DNA of 6,757 nt, from assembly GCA_019137115.1 (NCBI GenBank), contig JAGVSV010000069.1, positions 1 through 6,757 on the forward strand, written 5' to 3'. Shown piece by piece: positions 1 through 6,183 of this stretch; position 1 is the stretch's first letter, and every line of letters begins with the position of its first letter. The stretch is from Bacillota bacterium. GTDB lineage: Bacteria; Bacillota; Clostridia; Christensenellales; Aristaeellaceae. The notes beneath the pieces were generated by a model that saw only the letters and a program-made list of their open reading frames with translations, searched no databases and was not told the DNA's origin. The position numbers and the translations under genes were made by a program.

Positions 1-644
1 ATCAGATCGCACAATCTGGTGGTGAACATGTCAAACCCATACACAAATACGTGATGTCCCTGGAAAAACTGGCTGTCGGCCAGGCGTTTGCGGACATGCT
101 GCATCTGATCGTCCGGGTCGGCAAACTGCCCGGCCAGAAGCTCCTGGTACGCCGAGTACACCTGTGCGGTGTCATGCAGCTTGCTTTGTAGCGCGCCTTC
201 CGGCCATTCGGCAATGCCGTCCTGGAGCGTATCCGGCCCAATGCCCGCTTCCTTCATCGCCGAGATGACCCGCGCCAGCTTGGGCGAAAAGCCCGGGAAC
301 GACGCCGCACTGTAATAAAACCACAGATCAGTGCGCGACTTCTCCAGCGCACGCATCACCGTCATGCTGCGCCCCAGATCGTCAATCGGCAAGCGGGGGC
401 CTGCCCCCGCCCGGTCGCGCACGCGCTGAACCAAACGAGATGGAGACAATACTTCAATCGACAACAGGCCGTTCGCGCCCAGATCCGAAATCAGGGCGCG
501 CTCGGCCTGCAGGGTATAGTGTTCCGGTACAATCAGCAGACAACGCCCGCCCAGCTGGTCCGCGATACGCAGCTGTTGCAGCAGCGGTTGCCACAACCGG
601 CGCGTCCTGCCCGCCAGGATGGTGACGTGGCCCTGCTGAACCAT
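1..644 (-). CDS. addB: AddB, helicase/nuclease subunit B (N-terminal part; gene runs off the left edge)
   Basis: AddB is the second subunit of the AddAB helicase-nuclease, which resects DNA double-strand breaks in the cytoplasm for RecA-dependent repair. Reading the minus strand from the ATG at 644-642 gives 214 uninterrupted codons. Family hallmarks seen are VPEHYTLQAERAL (about residues 39-51; the family usually has VPEQ), GLLSIEVLSPSRL (59-71), PGFSPKLARVISAMKEAGI (117-135), KLHDTAQVYSAYQELL (155-170) and VFVYGFDMFT (199-208). Family members run to over 1000 residues and carry a C-terminal RecB-like nuclease domain, which would lie outside the window. Oddity: where many AddB proteins have a Walker A loop (GRxGSGKS), this one reads AGRTRRLW (11-18), so the lysine loop is lost. 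The start is fixed because an in-frame TAA, the mannosidase stop, lies one codon upstream. No good Shine-Dalgarno precedes it, so translation may be coupled to the mannosidase. addA would be expected beyond the left edge. The assignment rests on recalled family motifs, not on a search. Confidence 0.88.
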   Translation of the reverse strand, partial: MVQQGHVTILAGRTRRLWQPLLQQLRIADQLGGRCLLIVPEHYTLQAERALISDLGANGLLSIEVLSPSRLVQRVRDRAGAGPRLPIDDLGRSMTVMRALEKSRTDLWFYYSAASFPGFSPKLARVISAMKEAGIGPDTLQDGIAEWPEGALQSKLHDTAQVYSAYQELLAGQFADPDDQMQHVRKRLADSQFFQGHHVFVYGFDMFTTRLCDL

Positions 645-647
645 TCG

Positions 648-3479
648 TTACAGCGTGCAGCGCACCTGCACGATGCTATAGGAGTTGACGGGCACTTTCA
701 CCTTGCCGCGGGTGAGCGTCAGTTTCGTGAGGACATTGCCGTGCAGATCGGTCATGGCCGCGCCCTTGAGCCCCTTGACGGACAGCGTGATTTCGTCAGC
801 CTTCCCTTCCAGCTCATGTGCGCGCAAAACCACCGCGCCGTCCTGGTCGCGCCACAGCGCGGACAGCACGGTGCTGTTCGCCTCAAAGCCGTACACAGAA
901 CCGGTCAGCGGCTTTTCGCCCTGGTGGATGCCGGTGGAGAACACCGGCGTGGGGTGGTTGAGCAGCTGCGCCTGGGTTTTGAGCACGGTGGGCGATGCGT
1001 CGTCCACGCCCAGCCAGATGGTGACATGGTGGATGCCGCGCTCCGGGTACGGGTCGGGGTGGGTGGCGGAGTTGATCAGCGTCAGCGACAGCTCGTCCTC
1101 ATAGCAGCGGTACCCATACTTGCTGTCGCTGGACAGGTACACCGCGCGACCGCCGTTCTGCACCGCGGCGAAGGTCAGCGCGGGCAAATCCTGCGGCACC
1201 TTTTTGCGGATGACCGCTCCTGCCGGCACATCGCACAGGAATTCGTCCGTACCGGCGGCCACGGGCACGGAGTACACCAGCACCGGCACGGGGTTGTTAC
1301 CGCGTCCGGCCTCGTTCCAGTCCACCGTCAGGCGCAGCGTAATGGCTTTTGCGCCCACGTCCAGGTACACATCCGTGGTGGCGGTGGAATCCAGCACCTT
1401 CTGCTCCAGTACAAAGCCGGTGCGCAGCGCGTTCTGGTAGGGCTTGATGCGCGTGGTGCCGGTCAGCGGCGTGACATGCAGCCACCGCCCGATGTTCCAG
1501 GCGTTACTGGACGCGGCTTCCGAATCCACCAACTGAAGTCCTCCGCGCTTGCCGGGAACAACTTTATCCGCGTTGGTTTTCTTGTCCACCAGCGACAGCA
1601 GCGCGCCGTCCAGGCGGGAGAACACCGCGCGTAGGTGCTCATTCTCCAGCACCAAATCGGTGTGGATGGTGCCCGTGCGCACATCATCCAGCCGGTAGGT
1701 CGGGTAGCTGTCGGCAGGCTTTTCGACAACCGCGACCACCGCGTACCCCAGCGCGGGCACCTTCACCCGAACCAGAATGCGGAATTTGGTGTGGTTCCAG
1801 TATTCGTCAGGCCGCTCGTTGACAAACGCAAACGGCAGGCTCTTTCCATCCGGGCCGATCACATCCAGACGGCCCATGTCAAAGGGCCAGTCCCACACGG
1901 TGATCTCGGTCACCGTATCTCGCGAGGCGGCTACGGGGTTGTATATGGTGTACACCCGCGTGCGGCCGCGTCCGCGCTCCGGGTTGGGCACCCCGGCATA
2001 GGCTTCGATGCCGTAGCCCGCGCCCGCGCCTTCCGACTGGCTGCCCGGCGTGGTGTCCAGCACAAAGCCTGACGTGTCAATCGTTTTGCCAAACGCTTCC
2101 ATCGCGTGCGTGGACGCGGTGTTGGCGACGGCCATTGCCTCCGCGTAGGCGCCCATCGCATGCTCGCGCGTCTCCTGCACGCAGGAGCCGGTCAGGATGT
2201 CATGGAAGTGCGTAAACAGCACATTGCGCCACGCCTTGTCATACAACGGCGTGGGGATGGACTGCCCGGCCATGGCGCCTAGCGTCTCTGCATCCAGCAG
2301 CGCCGCTTCACTGCGGCGGTTGCCGCGCTTGATGCGCGACTGGGTGGTGTAGCAACCGGTAAAGATCGCGTTGAGCTCCTCCTCGCGCACGTTCAGCTTG
2401 GCGCGCACGCTTTCGGCGCGGCGGAAATATTCCTTAAACGTGCCGAACGACACCTTGGGGAAGATCGGCCACTGCTGCATCTCCAGCACGCGCTCCACGT
2501 CGCGGCGGGTGGGTCCGCCGCCATGGTTGCCCACGCCGTACATGAACATGCCGGTCTTGAGTCCGCCTGAGTGCTTGCTGATGCCGATTACGCCGGTGCC
2601 CAGGTCGGGGTTGATGCCGCCGTTGTACCAGTACGGCTCGCGGTAAACCATCACTTCAGCCCCGGAAGGCGCTTTCCACAGGTACAGCACGTCCTTGGTG
2701 GTCAGCCCGCGGCAATGGTACATGTAGGCAACGTCGCCAAACTGATCAATCTCCGGGATGTGGCGGCTGTGTCCGAATGTGTCGGGCGAAAAGTCGATGT
2801 TCATCGACGCTCGCGGAACGCCCCAGGTGTTTTCCATGTAATCGTGCGTGCTCTTGATATGTCGCAGCAGCGATTCAGTGTCCGGCATGTTCTTGTCGGT
2901 TTCCACCCACTGGCTTGCGGTGACCTCCCAGCGGCCTTCGGCGATGCGCCGCTTGATCTCCTCCATCATGGCCGGATCATATTCCTCCACGATCCGGTAA
3001 ACCGACGCCTGGGACTGGGCATAGGTAAAGTCCTTGTACTCCTCCATGAGGTTGAGCATTGTGCGGAAGGAGGCCAGCGTGGCCGCCACCGTTTCCTGGT
3101 AGCCCCACATCCAGTTCATGTCGATGTGCGCGTGCGCGATGCACAGCACCTCATACTCCTTAGCCGCTTTCTCCATCGGCAGCAGGGCAACCTCGGCTTC
3201 CGCCGCGGCGCTTTGGGTGACGGTGCCCTCCTGGTCCAGCGCCAGCTCCATCAGCGTGAGCGCCTCGGTGACCTGCGAGTCGTATTTGCCCTTGGCCTCG
3301 TCATTCAACTTGATGGCATAATCGATTTCAGCGATGATCCGTCGGATGTACGCCGGGGGCATCGTCAATCGGAAGGTCTCCTCCCGGGGCATGCCGAAGC
3401 TCCACTCAAAAGATGATTTTTCCCGGTTGCCGGCGATGCGGGTTTTCACGTTGATGAAGCGCTGAGCGAAGTTTTTCAT
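648..3479 (-). CDS. Glycoside hydrolase family 38 alpha-mannosidase
   Basis: This 943-residue enzyme should hydrolyse terminal alpha-mannosyl residues by the retaining, zinc-dependent GH38 mechanism. The motif HAHIDMNWMWG (116-126) supplies zinc ligands H118 and D120. DFSPDTFGHSRHIPEI (229-244) holds the likely nucleophile and zinc ligand D233. HFHDILTGS (424-432) supplies the further ligand H426 and D427, matching HHDAITGT of Golgi mannosidase II. WVETDKNMPDTESLLRH (191-207) and GCYTTQSRIKRGNRRSE (375-391) are also typical of bacterial members. The catalytic domain spans roughly 110-385, the helical middle domain about 395-470, and the C-terminal beta-sandwich region the rest to 943. There is no signal peptide or membrane segment, so it should act in the cytoplasm. 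The start has a good site, GGAGG on the minus strand (3489-3485), five bases before the ATG. It is divergent from a transporter, and addB follows three bases after its stop. The exact substrate (oligomannoside, mannosylglycerate or another mannoside) cannot be read from the sequence. Confidence 0.95.
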   Translation of the reverse strand: MKNFAQRFINVKTRIAGNREKSSFEWSFGMPREETFRLTMPPAYIRRIIAEIDYAIKLNDEAKGKYDSQVTEALTLMELALDQEGTVTQSAAAEAEVALLPMEKAAKEYEVLCIAHAHIDMNWMWGYQETVAATLASFRTMLNLMEEYKDFTYAQSQASVYRIVEEYDPAMMEEIKRRIAEGRWEVTASQWVETDKNMPDTESLLRHIKSTHDYMENTWGVPRASMNIDFSPDTFGHSRHIPEIDQFGDVAYMYHCRGLTTKDVLYLWKAPSGAEVMVYREPYWYNGGINPDLGTGVIGISKHSGGLKTGMFMYGVGNHGGGPTRRDVERVLEMQQWPIFPKVSFGTFKEYFRRAESVRAKLNVREEELNAIFTGCYTTQSRIKRGNRRSEAALLDAETLGAMAGQSIPTPLYDKAWRNVLFTHFHDILTGSCVQETREHAMGAYAEAMAVANTASTHAMEAFGKTIDTSGFVLDTTPGSQSEGAGAGYGIEAYAGVPNPERGRGRTRVYTIYNPVAASRDTVTEITVWDWPFDMGRLDVIGPDGKSLPFAFVNERPDEYWNHTKFRILVRVKVPALGYAVVAVVEKPADSYPTYRLDDVRTGTIHTDLVLENEHLRAVFSRLDGALLSLVDKKTNADKVVPGKRGGLQLVDSEAASSNAWNIGRWLHVTPLTGTTRIKPYQNALRTGFVLEQKVLDSTATTDVYLDVGAKAITLRLTVDWNEAGRGNNPVPVLVYSVPVAAGTDEFLCDVPAGAVIRKKVPQDLPALTFAAVQNGGRAVYLSSDSKYGYRCYEDELSLTLINSATHPDPYPERGIHHVTIWLGVDDASPTVLKTQAQLLNHPTPVFSTGIHQGEKPLTGSVYGFEANSTVLSALWRDQDGAVVLRAHELEGKADEITLSVKGLKGAAMTDLHGNVLTKLTLTRGKVKVPVNSYSIVQVRCTL

Positions 3480-3519
3480 GGGTTCCTCCGTGCACGAAAT
3501 GTTTTGTTATCCGTAAGCC

Positions 3520-3548
3520 ATTGTAGCATGCTTTGCGGGAAGTGGCGA
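3520..3548 (-). promoter_or_regulatory. Candidate promoter for the alpha-mannosidase (and probably addB)
   Basis: On the minus strand, TGCTACAAT (3528-3520) forms an extended -10 element, TGn followed by TACAAT, with five of six bases matching TATAAT. The -35 position at 17 bases holds TCGCCA (3548-3543), which is a poor match, so the extended -10 would have to carry recognition. The start point would fall near 3513, giving a 5' untranslated region of about 34 bases that contains the GGAGG ribosome binding site. An 8-base palindrome, AGCATGCT (3525-3532), overlaps the -10 and might be an operator half, but it is too short to claim. Confidence 0.5.
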
Positions 3549-3579
3549 GGGCAATGCGCACAGGCTGACCCTGGCGGGA

Positions 3580-3607
3580 TTGACAAACGCGGGCACCAGG
3601 ATATCAT
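3580..3607 (+). promoter_or_regulatory. Sigma-A-like promoter for the transporter gene
   Basis: TTGACA (3580-3585) is a perfect -35 hexamer. It is followed after 16 bases by TATCAT (3602-3607), which matches the -10 consensus at five of six positions. Transcription would start near 3614, about 33 bases before the transporter ATG. The divergent mannosidase promoter lies about 55-85 bases away, so both could share a regulator bound between them. No convincing long inverted repeat is visible there. Confidence 0.75.
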
Positions 3608-3646
3608 GGCTTGGGAACATGCTAACACAAAACACAGGATGGGCAC

Positions 3647-4864
3647 ATGAAAATCGAGCATCGCATTGAAGTAAACTACGCAGGCGCACAGTCCTCCTTC
3701 TGGATCGGGCTGTGCGCCCTGACCGGGTTTACGGCGGTGCTGCTGGGCTCCCGGGGCTTAGGCGACGTGCAGGTGGGCTATACGTCCTCCCTGCTGTCGG
3801 TGCTGACGATTGTCTTTCAGCTGATCATCTCCAACTTTTCCGACCAGCGACCGCACATCGCCCTGCGCAAGATCATCGCGGTGCTGTACCTGCTGGCGAT
3901 GGCGTCCGGCGCGGTGCTTTTATCCGGCGGCATACCGATTGCCCTGCTGATGATCATGTTCGCCATGGGCGGGGCGTTCAAGGGCACGATCATTGGCCTG
4001 TTCAACGCGCTGGTTATGCAGTATGTCAACGCGGGCATCCCCGTGCGCATCGGCTGGCCGCGCGGCACCGCCAGCGTGGTCTACGCGGTGTGCGCCTATG
4101 TGCTGGGCAGGTTGATCGAAATCTATTCGCCGGACATTCTGGTGCCGGTGTTCCTGTGTGCCACGGTGGTGTCCATCATTTTGGTGTTGATCATGCCCGA
4201 TGTGTCCACGCTCACCGACCGCAGCACGCCCGCCTTCCAGCAGGACCGGGACGCGGCGCGCATATCCTACCGCCAGATGCTGTCCGGCAACACGCCGCTG
4301 CTGCTGTTTTTGCTGGCAGGCGTTGTTCTGTACAGCGGGCAGACCACAGCGTTTCTCTTCCTGGTGCGGGTGGTAGAGTCCCGGGGCGGCGGCGCGGCGG
4401 AGCTGGGCTTGAGCATGTTCATCCAGGCAGGCGTGGAAATGCCCATCATGTTCCTGTCGCCGTGGATCCTCAAGCGCTTCAAGCCGGGCAACACGCTGGT
4501 GTTCGCCTATTTCGCGTACGCGTTTAAAACGTTCCTGCTGCTGATCTCCCGGTCAATGTCGGTTGTCTATATCTCCATGAGTTTCAATATCTTCAGCTTC
4601 GGGCTGTACTGCATCAGTTCCGTTTACTTTGTCAACGGGCTGGTGCGGCCGGGCGAGCGGGTGCGCGCGCAGGGGCTGGTCGCCCTGTGCGGCGCGGCGG
4701 GCGGCATCATCGGCAGCGTGTTTGCCGGGCAGGTGCTGGAAGACTATGGCATTCAGACGCTGCTGACCATCAACACCCTGGTCTCGCTGTCCAGCGCATT
4801 CATCATGATGCTGTGCAACAAAACCAGCCAGAACTACGCGCCCAAGCCGCTGCCCGGCAATTGA
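3647..4864 (+). CDS. Major facilitator superfamily transporter, substrate unknown
   Basis: This 405-residue inner-membrane protein has about twelve hydrophobic segments, at roughly 15-33, 45-63, 74-94, 97-123, 138-157, 164-183, 216-240, 250-275, 283-302, 305-330, 340-362 and 366-390. A long polar loop at about 184-210 separates the two halves, as is usual for the superfamily. The loop after segment 2 reads SNFSDQRPHIALRK (62-75), a degenerate form of the superfamily motif A. RIGWPRGTASVVYAVCAYVLG (134-154) resembles the R-x-G-S stretch of the LacY-like MFS_1_like group, which suggests proton-coupled import of a small sugar or similar compound. The start is supported by AGGATGGG (3636-3643) a few bases before the ATG. 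It is divergent from an intracellular GH38 mannosidase, so a mannose-containing substrate is a reasonable guess, not shown by the sequence. There is no terminator directly after its stop, so transcripts should run into the pheST leader. A drug or metabolite exporter remains possible. Confidence 0.87.
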   Translation: MKIEHRIEVNYAGAQSSFWIGLCALTGFTAVLLGSRGLGDVQVGYTSSLLSVLTIVFQLIISNFSDQRPHIALRKIIAVLYLLAMASGAVLLSGGIPIALLMIMFAMGGAFKGTIIGLFNALVMQYVNAGIPVRIGWPRGTASVVYAVCAYVLGRLIEIYSPDILVPVFLCATVVSIILVLIMPDVSTLTDRSTPAFQQDRDAARISYRQMLSGNTPLLLFLLAGVVLYSGQTTAFLFLVRVVESRGGGAAELGLSMFIQAGVEMPIMFLSPWILKRFKPGNTLVFAYFAYAFKTFLLLISRSMSVVYISMSFNIFSFGLYCISSVYFVNGLVRPGERVRAQGLVALCGAAGGIIGSVFAGQVLEDYGIQTLLTINTLVSLSSAFIMMLCNKTSQNYAPKPLPGN

Positions 4865-4890
4865 CACCCATTCCTTCTGCGTGCTATGAT
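4861..4890 (+). promoter_or_regulatory. Promoter of the pheST operon
   Basis: TTGACA (4861-4866) is a perfect -35 hexamer, followed after 18 bases by TATGAT (4885-4890), a five-of-six -10 match. Transcription should start around 4897-4900, just before the T-box stem I. The -35 hexamer contains the TGA stop codon of the upstream transporter (4862-4864), so the transporter gene and this operon have no spacer between them. Confidence 0.87.
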
Positions 4891-4981
4891 CGCGCAGGCA
4901 ATGACGGGGAACAACCCCCTGCACGCGCGGCACGAAGAGAGGGCGGCCTTGGCTGAGAACCGCCTGTGAAGCGCAGGGGCA

Positions 4982-4984
4982 TTC
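4982..4984 (+). promoter_or_regulatory. T-box specifier codon UUC (Phe)
   Basis: UUC lies at the usual place on the 3' side of stem I, just before CCUCCGAGC, and would pair with the GAA anticodon of tRNA-Phe. This agrees with the downstream pheS and pheT. The four-base bulge UGGU (5076-5079) in the T-box fits an ACCA 3' end, matching the A discriminator base usual in tRNA-Phe, which gives a second agreement. Confidence 0.93.
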
Positions 4985-5093
4985 GCCTCCGAGCCGCGGC
5001 GCCGAACACACAGTAAGCGCCGCCGTCCGCCCACGTTACGGGCCATGAGCGCAGGGGTTCCCTGCGGAAGCTGGGTGGTACCACGCGAATCGG

Positions 5094-5118
5094 CGTCCCG
5101 CAATTGCGGGGCGTTTTC
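5094..5118 (+). terminator. Regulated intrinsic terminator of the pheST leader
   Basis: CGUCCCGC (5094-5101) pairs with GCGGGGCG (5106-5113), giving seven G-C pairs and one G-U pair with an AAUU loop. UUUUC follows at 5114-5118. The U run is short but the stem is very stable. Its first base, C5094, is also used by the alternative antiterminator helix, so the two structures exclude each other. This hairpin is also the only visible terminator for transcripts coming from the transporter gene upstream. Confidence 0.93.
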
Positions 5119-5126
5119 ATTTGGAT

Positions 5127-5131
5127 GGAGG
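5127..5131 (+). promoter_or_regulatory. Ribosome binding site that fixes the pheS start
   Basis: GGAGG ends five bases before the ATG at 5137. Two other in-frame starts exist, TTG at 5104 inside the terminator loop and ATG at 5125. Neither has a ribosome binding site at proper spacing, and the second overlaps this one. Confidence 0.9.
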
Positions 5132-5136
5132 CAGCC

Positions 5137-6165
5137 ATGGGGTTATCAGAACAGATTCAGGAAATCATTGACGACGCGCGGCGGGCTGTGGATGCGGTGG
5201 CATCCACAGCGGCGCTTGAGCAGGAGCGGGTGCGTCTGCTGGGCAAGAAGGGCGCGCTGACAGGGCTTCTGCGCTCGATGGGTCAACTGCCCGCCGAGGA
5301 ACGGCCTGCCGCCGGACAGATGATCAACCAGGCGCGTGAAACCATCACGCAACTGCTAGAGGGTGCCGAATCCGCGCTGGCGGAAAAGGAGCTTGCACAG
5401 CGGCTGGTCGATGAAAAGTTGGATGTGACCGAGCCCAGGCAGCTGATGCGCGTGGGCGTGCCGCACCCGACCACCATGGTACTTAACGAGGTGCTGGACT
5501 GCTTTATCGGCATGGGCTTTGAGGTGGTGGAAGGCCCCCAGGTGGAGCTGGACCACTACAATTTCGAGCTGCTCAATATCCCCAAAAACCATCCGGCGCG
5601 CGACGCGCAGGACACGTTTTATATCGATGACAACATTGTGCTGCGCACCCACACATCGCCGGTGCAGGCGCGCACGATGCTGTCGCGCAAGCCGCCCATC
5701 CGCATCATCTGCCCGGGGCGGGTGTTCCGCGCGGATGAAGTGGACGCCACGCACAGCCCGGTGTTCCATCAGATCGAAGGCCTGGTGATTGACCGGGATG
5801 TCACGATGGGCGACCTGCGCGGCACGCTGGCGGCATTTGGCAAACGCCTGTACGGGGACGACACACGGCTGCGCTTCCGCCCGTCGTTCTTCCCATTTAC
5901 CGAGCCCAGCGCCGAGGTGGACCTGACGTGCTTCAACTGCCATGGCGAAGGGTGCCGCGTGTGCAAGGGCACCGGCTGGATCGAGGTGCTGGGCTGCGGC
6001 ATGGTCAACCCGAAGGTGCTGGATATGTGCGGCATCCCCAGCGATGAATACACCGGCTTTGCCTTTGGGATTGGCCTGGAGCGCATTACGATGTTGCGCT
6101 ACGGCATCCCGGACATGCGTCTGCTGTTTGAGGGCGATGAACGTTTTGCCCGCCAATTCCGCTGA
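5137..6165 (+). CDS. pheS: Phenylalanyl-tRNA synthetase alpha subunit
   Basis: PheS is the catalytic alpha subunit of the cytoplasmic alpha2-beta2 enzyme that charges tRNA-Phe with phenylalanine using ATP. The product has 342 residues, the normal bacterial size. Residues 1-90 are the helical, coiled-coil tRNA-binding arm. The class II core begins near 105. LRTHTSPVQARTM (169-181) and VFRADEVDATHSPVFHQIEG (196-215) form the motif 2 region that binds ATP and the tRNA acceptor end. FAFGIGLERITMLRYGIPD (308-326) is motif 3. A309 is the alanine of the FAFG element that lines the phenylalanine pocket. A four-cysteine knuckle, CFNCHGEGCRVC (265-276), is seen; the same CxxC pair is common in Firmicute PheS. 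The gene is preceded by a T-box leader and followed after 18 bases by pheT, forming one operon. Nothing in it is truncated or missing. Confidence 0.99.
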   Translation: MGLSEQIQEIIDDARRAVDAVASTAALEQERVRLLGKKGALTGLLRSMGQLPAEERPAAGQMINQARETITQLLEGAESALAEKELAQRLVDEKLDVTEPRQLMRVGVPHPTTMVLNEVLDCFIGMGFEVVEGPQVELDHYNFELLNIPKNHPARDAQDTFYIDDNIVLRTHTSPVQARTMLSRKPPIRIICPGRVFRADEVDATHSPVFHQIEGLVIDRDVTMGDLRGTLAAFGKRLYGDDTRLRFRPSFFPFTEPSAEVDLTCFNCHGEGCRVCKGTGWIEVLGCGMVNPKVLDMCGIPSDEYTGFAFGIGLERITMLRYGIPDMRLLFEGDERFARQFR

Positions 6166-6183
6166 ACTGAAGGAGCGACCGAC

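Larger units (their letters stand above)
4900..5118 (+). promoter_or_regulatory. T-box leader (tRNA-Phe-sensing riboswitch) controlling pheST
   Basis: This leader RNA reads the charging state of tRNA-Phe and decides between termination and read-through into pheS. Stem I closes by CGGGG (4905-4909) with CUCCG (4987-4991), and higher up by CCCCUGC (4916-4922) with GCAGGGG (4973-4979). Its tip has AGAGA (4936-4940), a GGCGG/CCGCC helix (4942-4946 with 4960-4964) and GGCUGAGA (4951-4958), the paired T-loop elements that dock on the tRNA elbow. The specifier is UUC at 4982-4984. Stem II pairs GCGGCGC (4996-5002) with GCGCCGC (5017-5023) and has GAAC and AGUAA sides typical of an S-turn. A GCCC/GGGC hairpin (5029-5032 with 5040-5043) sits where the IIA/B pseudoknot is expected. 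Stem III is CGCAGGG/CCCUGCG (5050-5056 with 5060-5066). The T-box sequence is TGGGTGGTACCACGCG (5072-5087). In the antiterminator GCUG (5070-5073) can pair with CGGC (5091-5094), competing with the terminator stem. Confidence 0.97.

Noticed and set aside
2..241. Small open frame on the minus strand (79 codons)
   Set aside because: It is in a different frame from the AddB reading of the same strand, which shows conserved motifs across the whole stretch.
519..1634. Long open frame on the plus strand (371 codons)
   Set aside because: It is antisense to the mannosidase and addB, both with clear family motifs. Its product is rich in His, Gln, Arg and Val with no domain, as expected for a shadow frame in GC-rich DNA.
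2571..3416. Open frame on the plus strand (281 codons)
   Set aside because: It is antisense to the catalytic domain of the mannosidase, with low-complexity composition and no recognisable motif.
3527..3623. CATGCT repeated at 3527-3532 and 3618-3623, near each divergent promoter
   Set aside because: A 6-base repeat within a 167-base region is expected by chance, and no longer symmetry extends it, so it is not called an operator.
3476..3661. Small open frame on the minus strand across the divergent gap
   Set aside because: It covers both promoters and the start codons of the flanking genes, and has no ribosome binding site or family resemblance.
3712..4527. Open frame on the plus strand (271 codons) inside the transporter
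   Set aside because: It is a frame-shifted reading of the transporter. The main frame gives regular membrane segments while this one gives Arg- and His-rich sequence.
5104..5136. Upstream in-frame starts for pheS (TTG 5104, ATG 5125)
   Set aside because: The first lies in the terminator loop and the second overlaps the ribosome binding site. The ATG at 5137 has ideal spacing and gives the usual family N-terminus.
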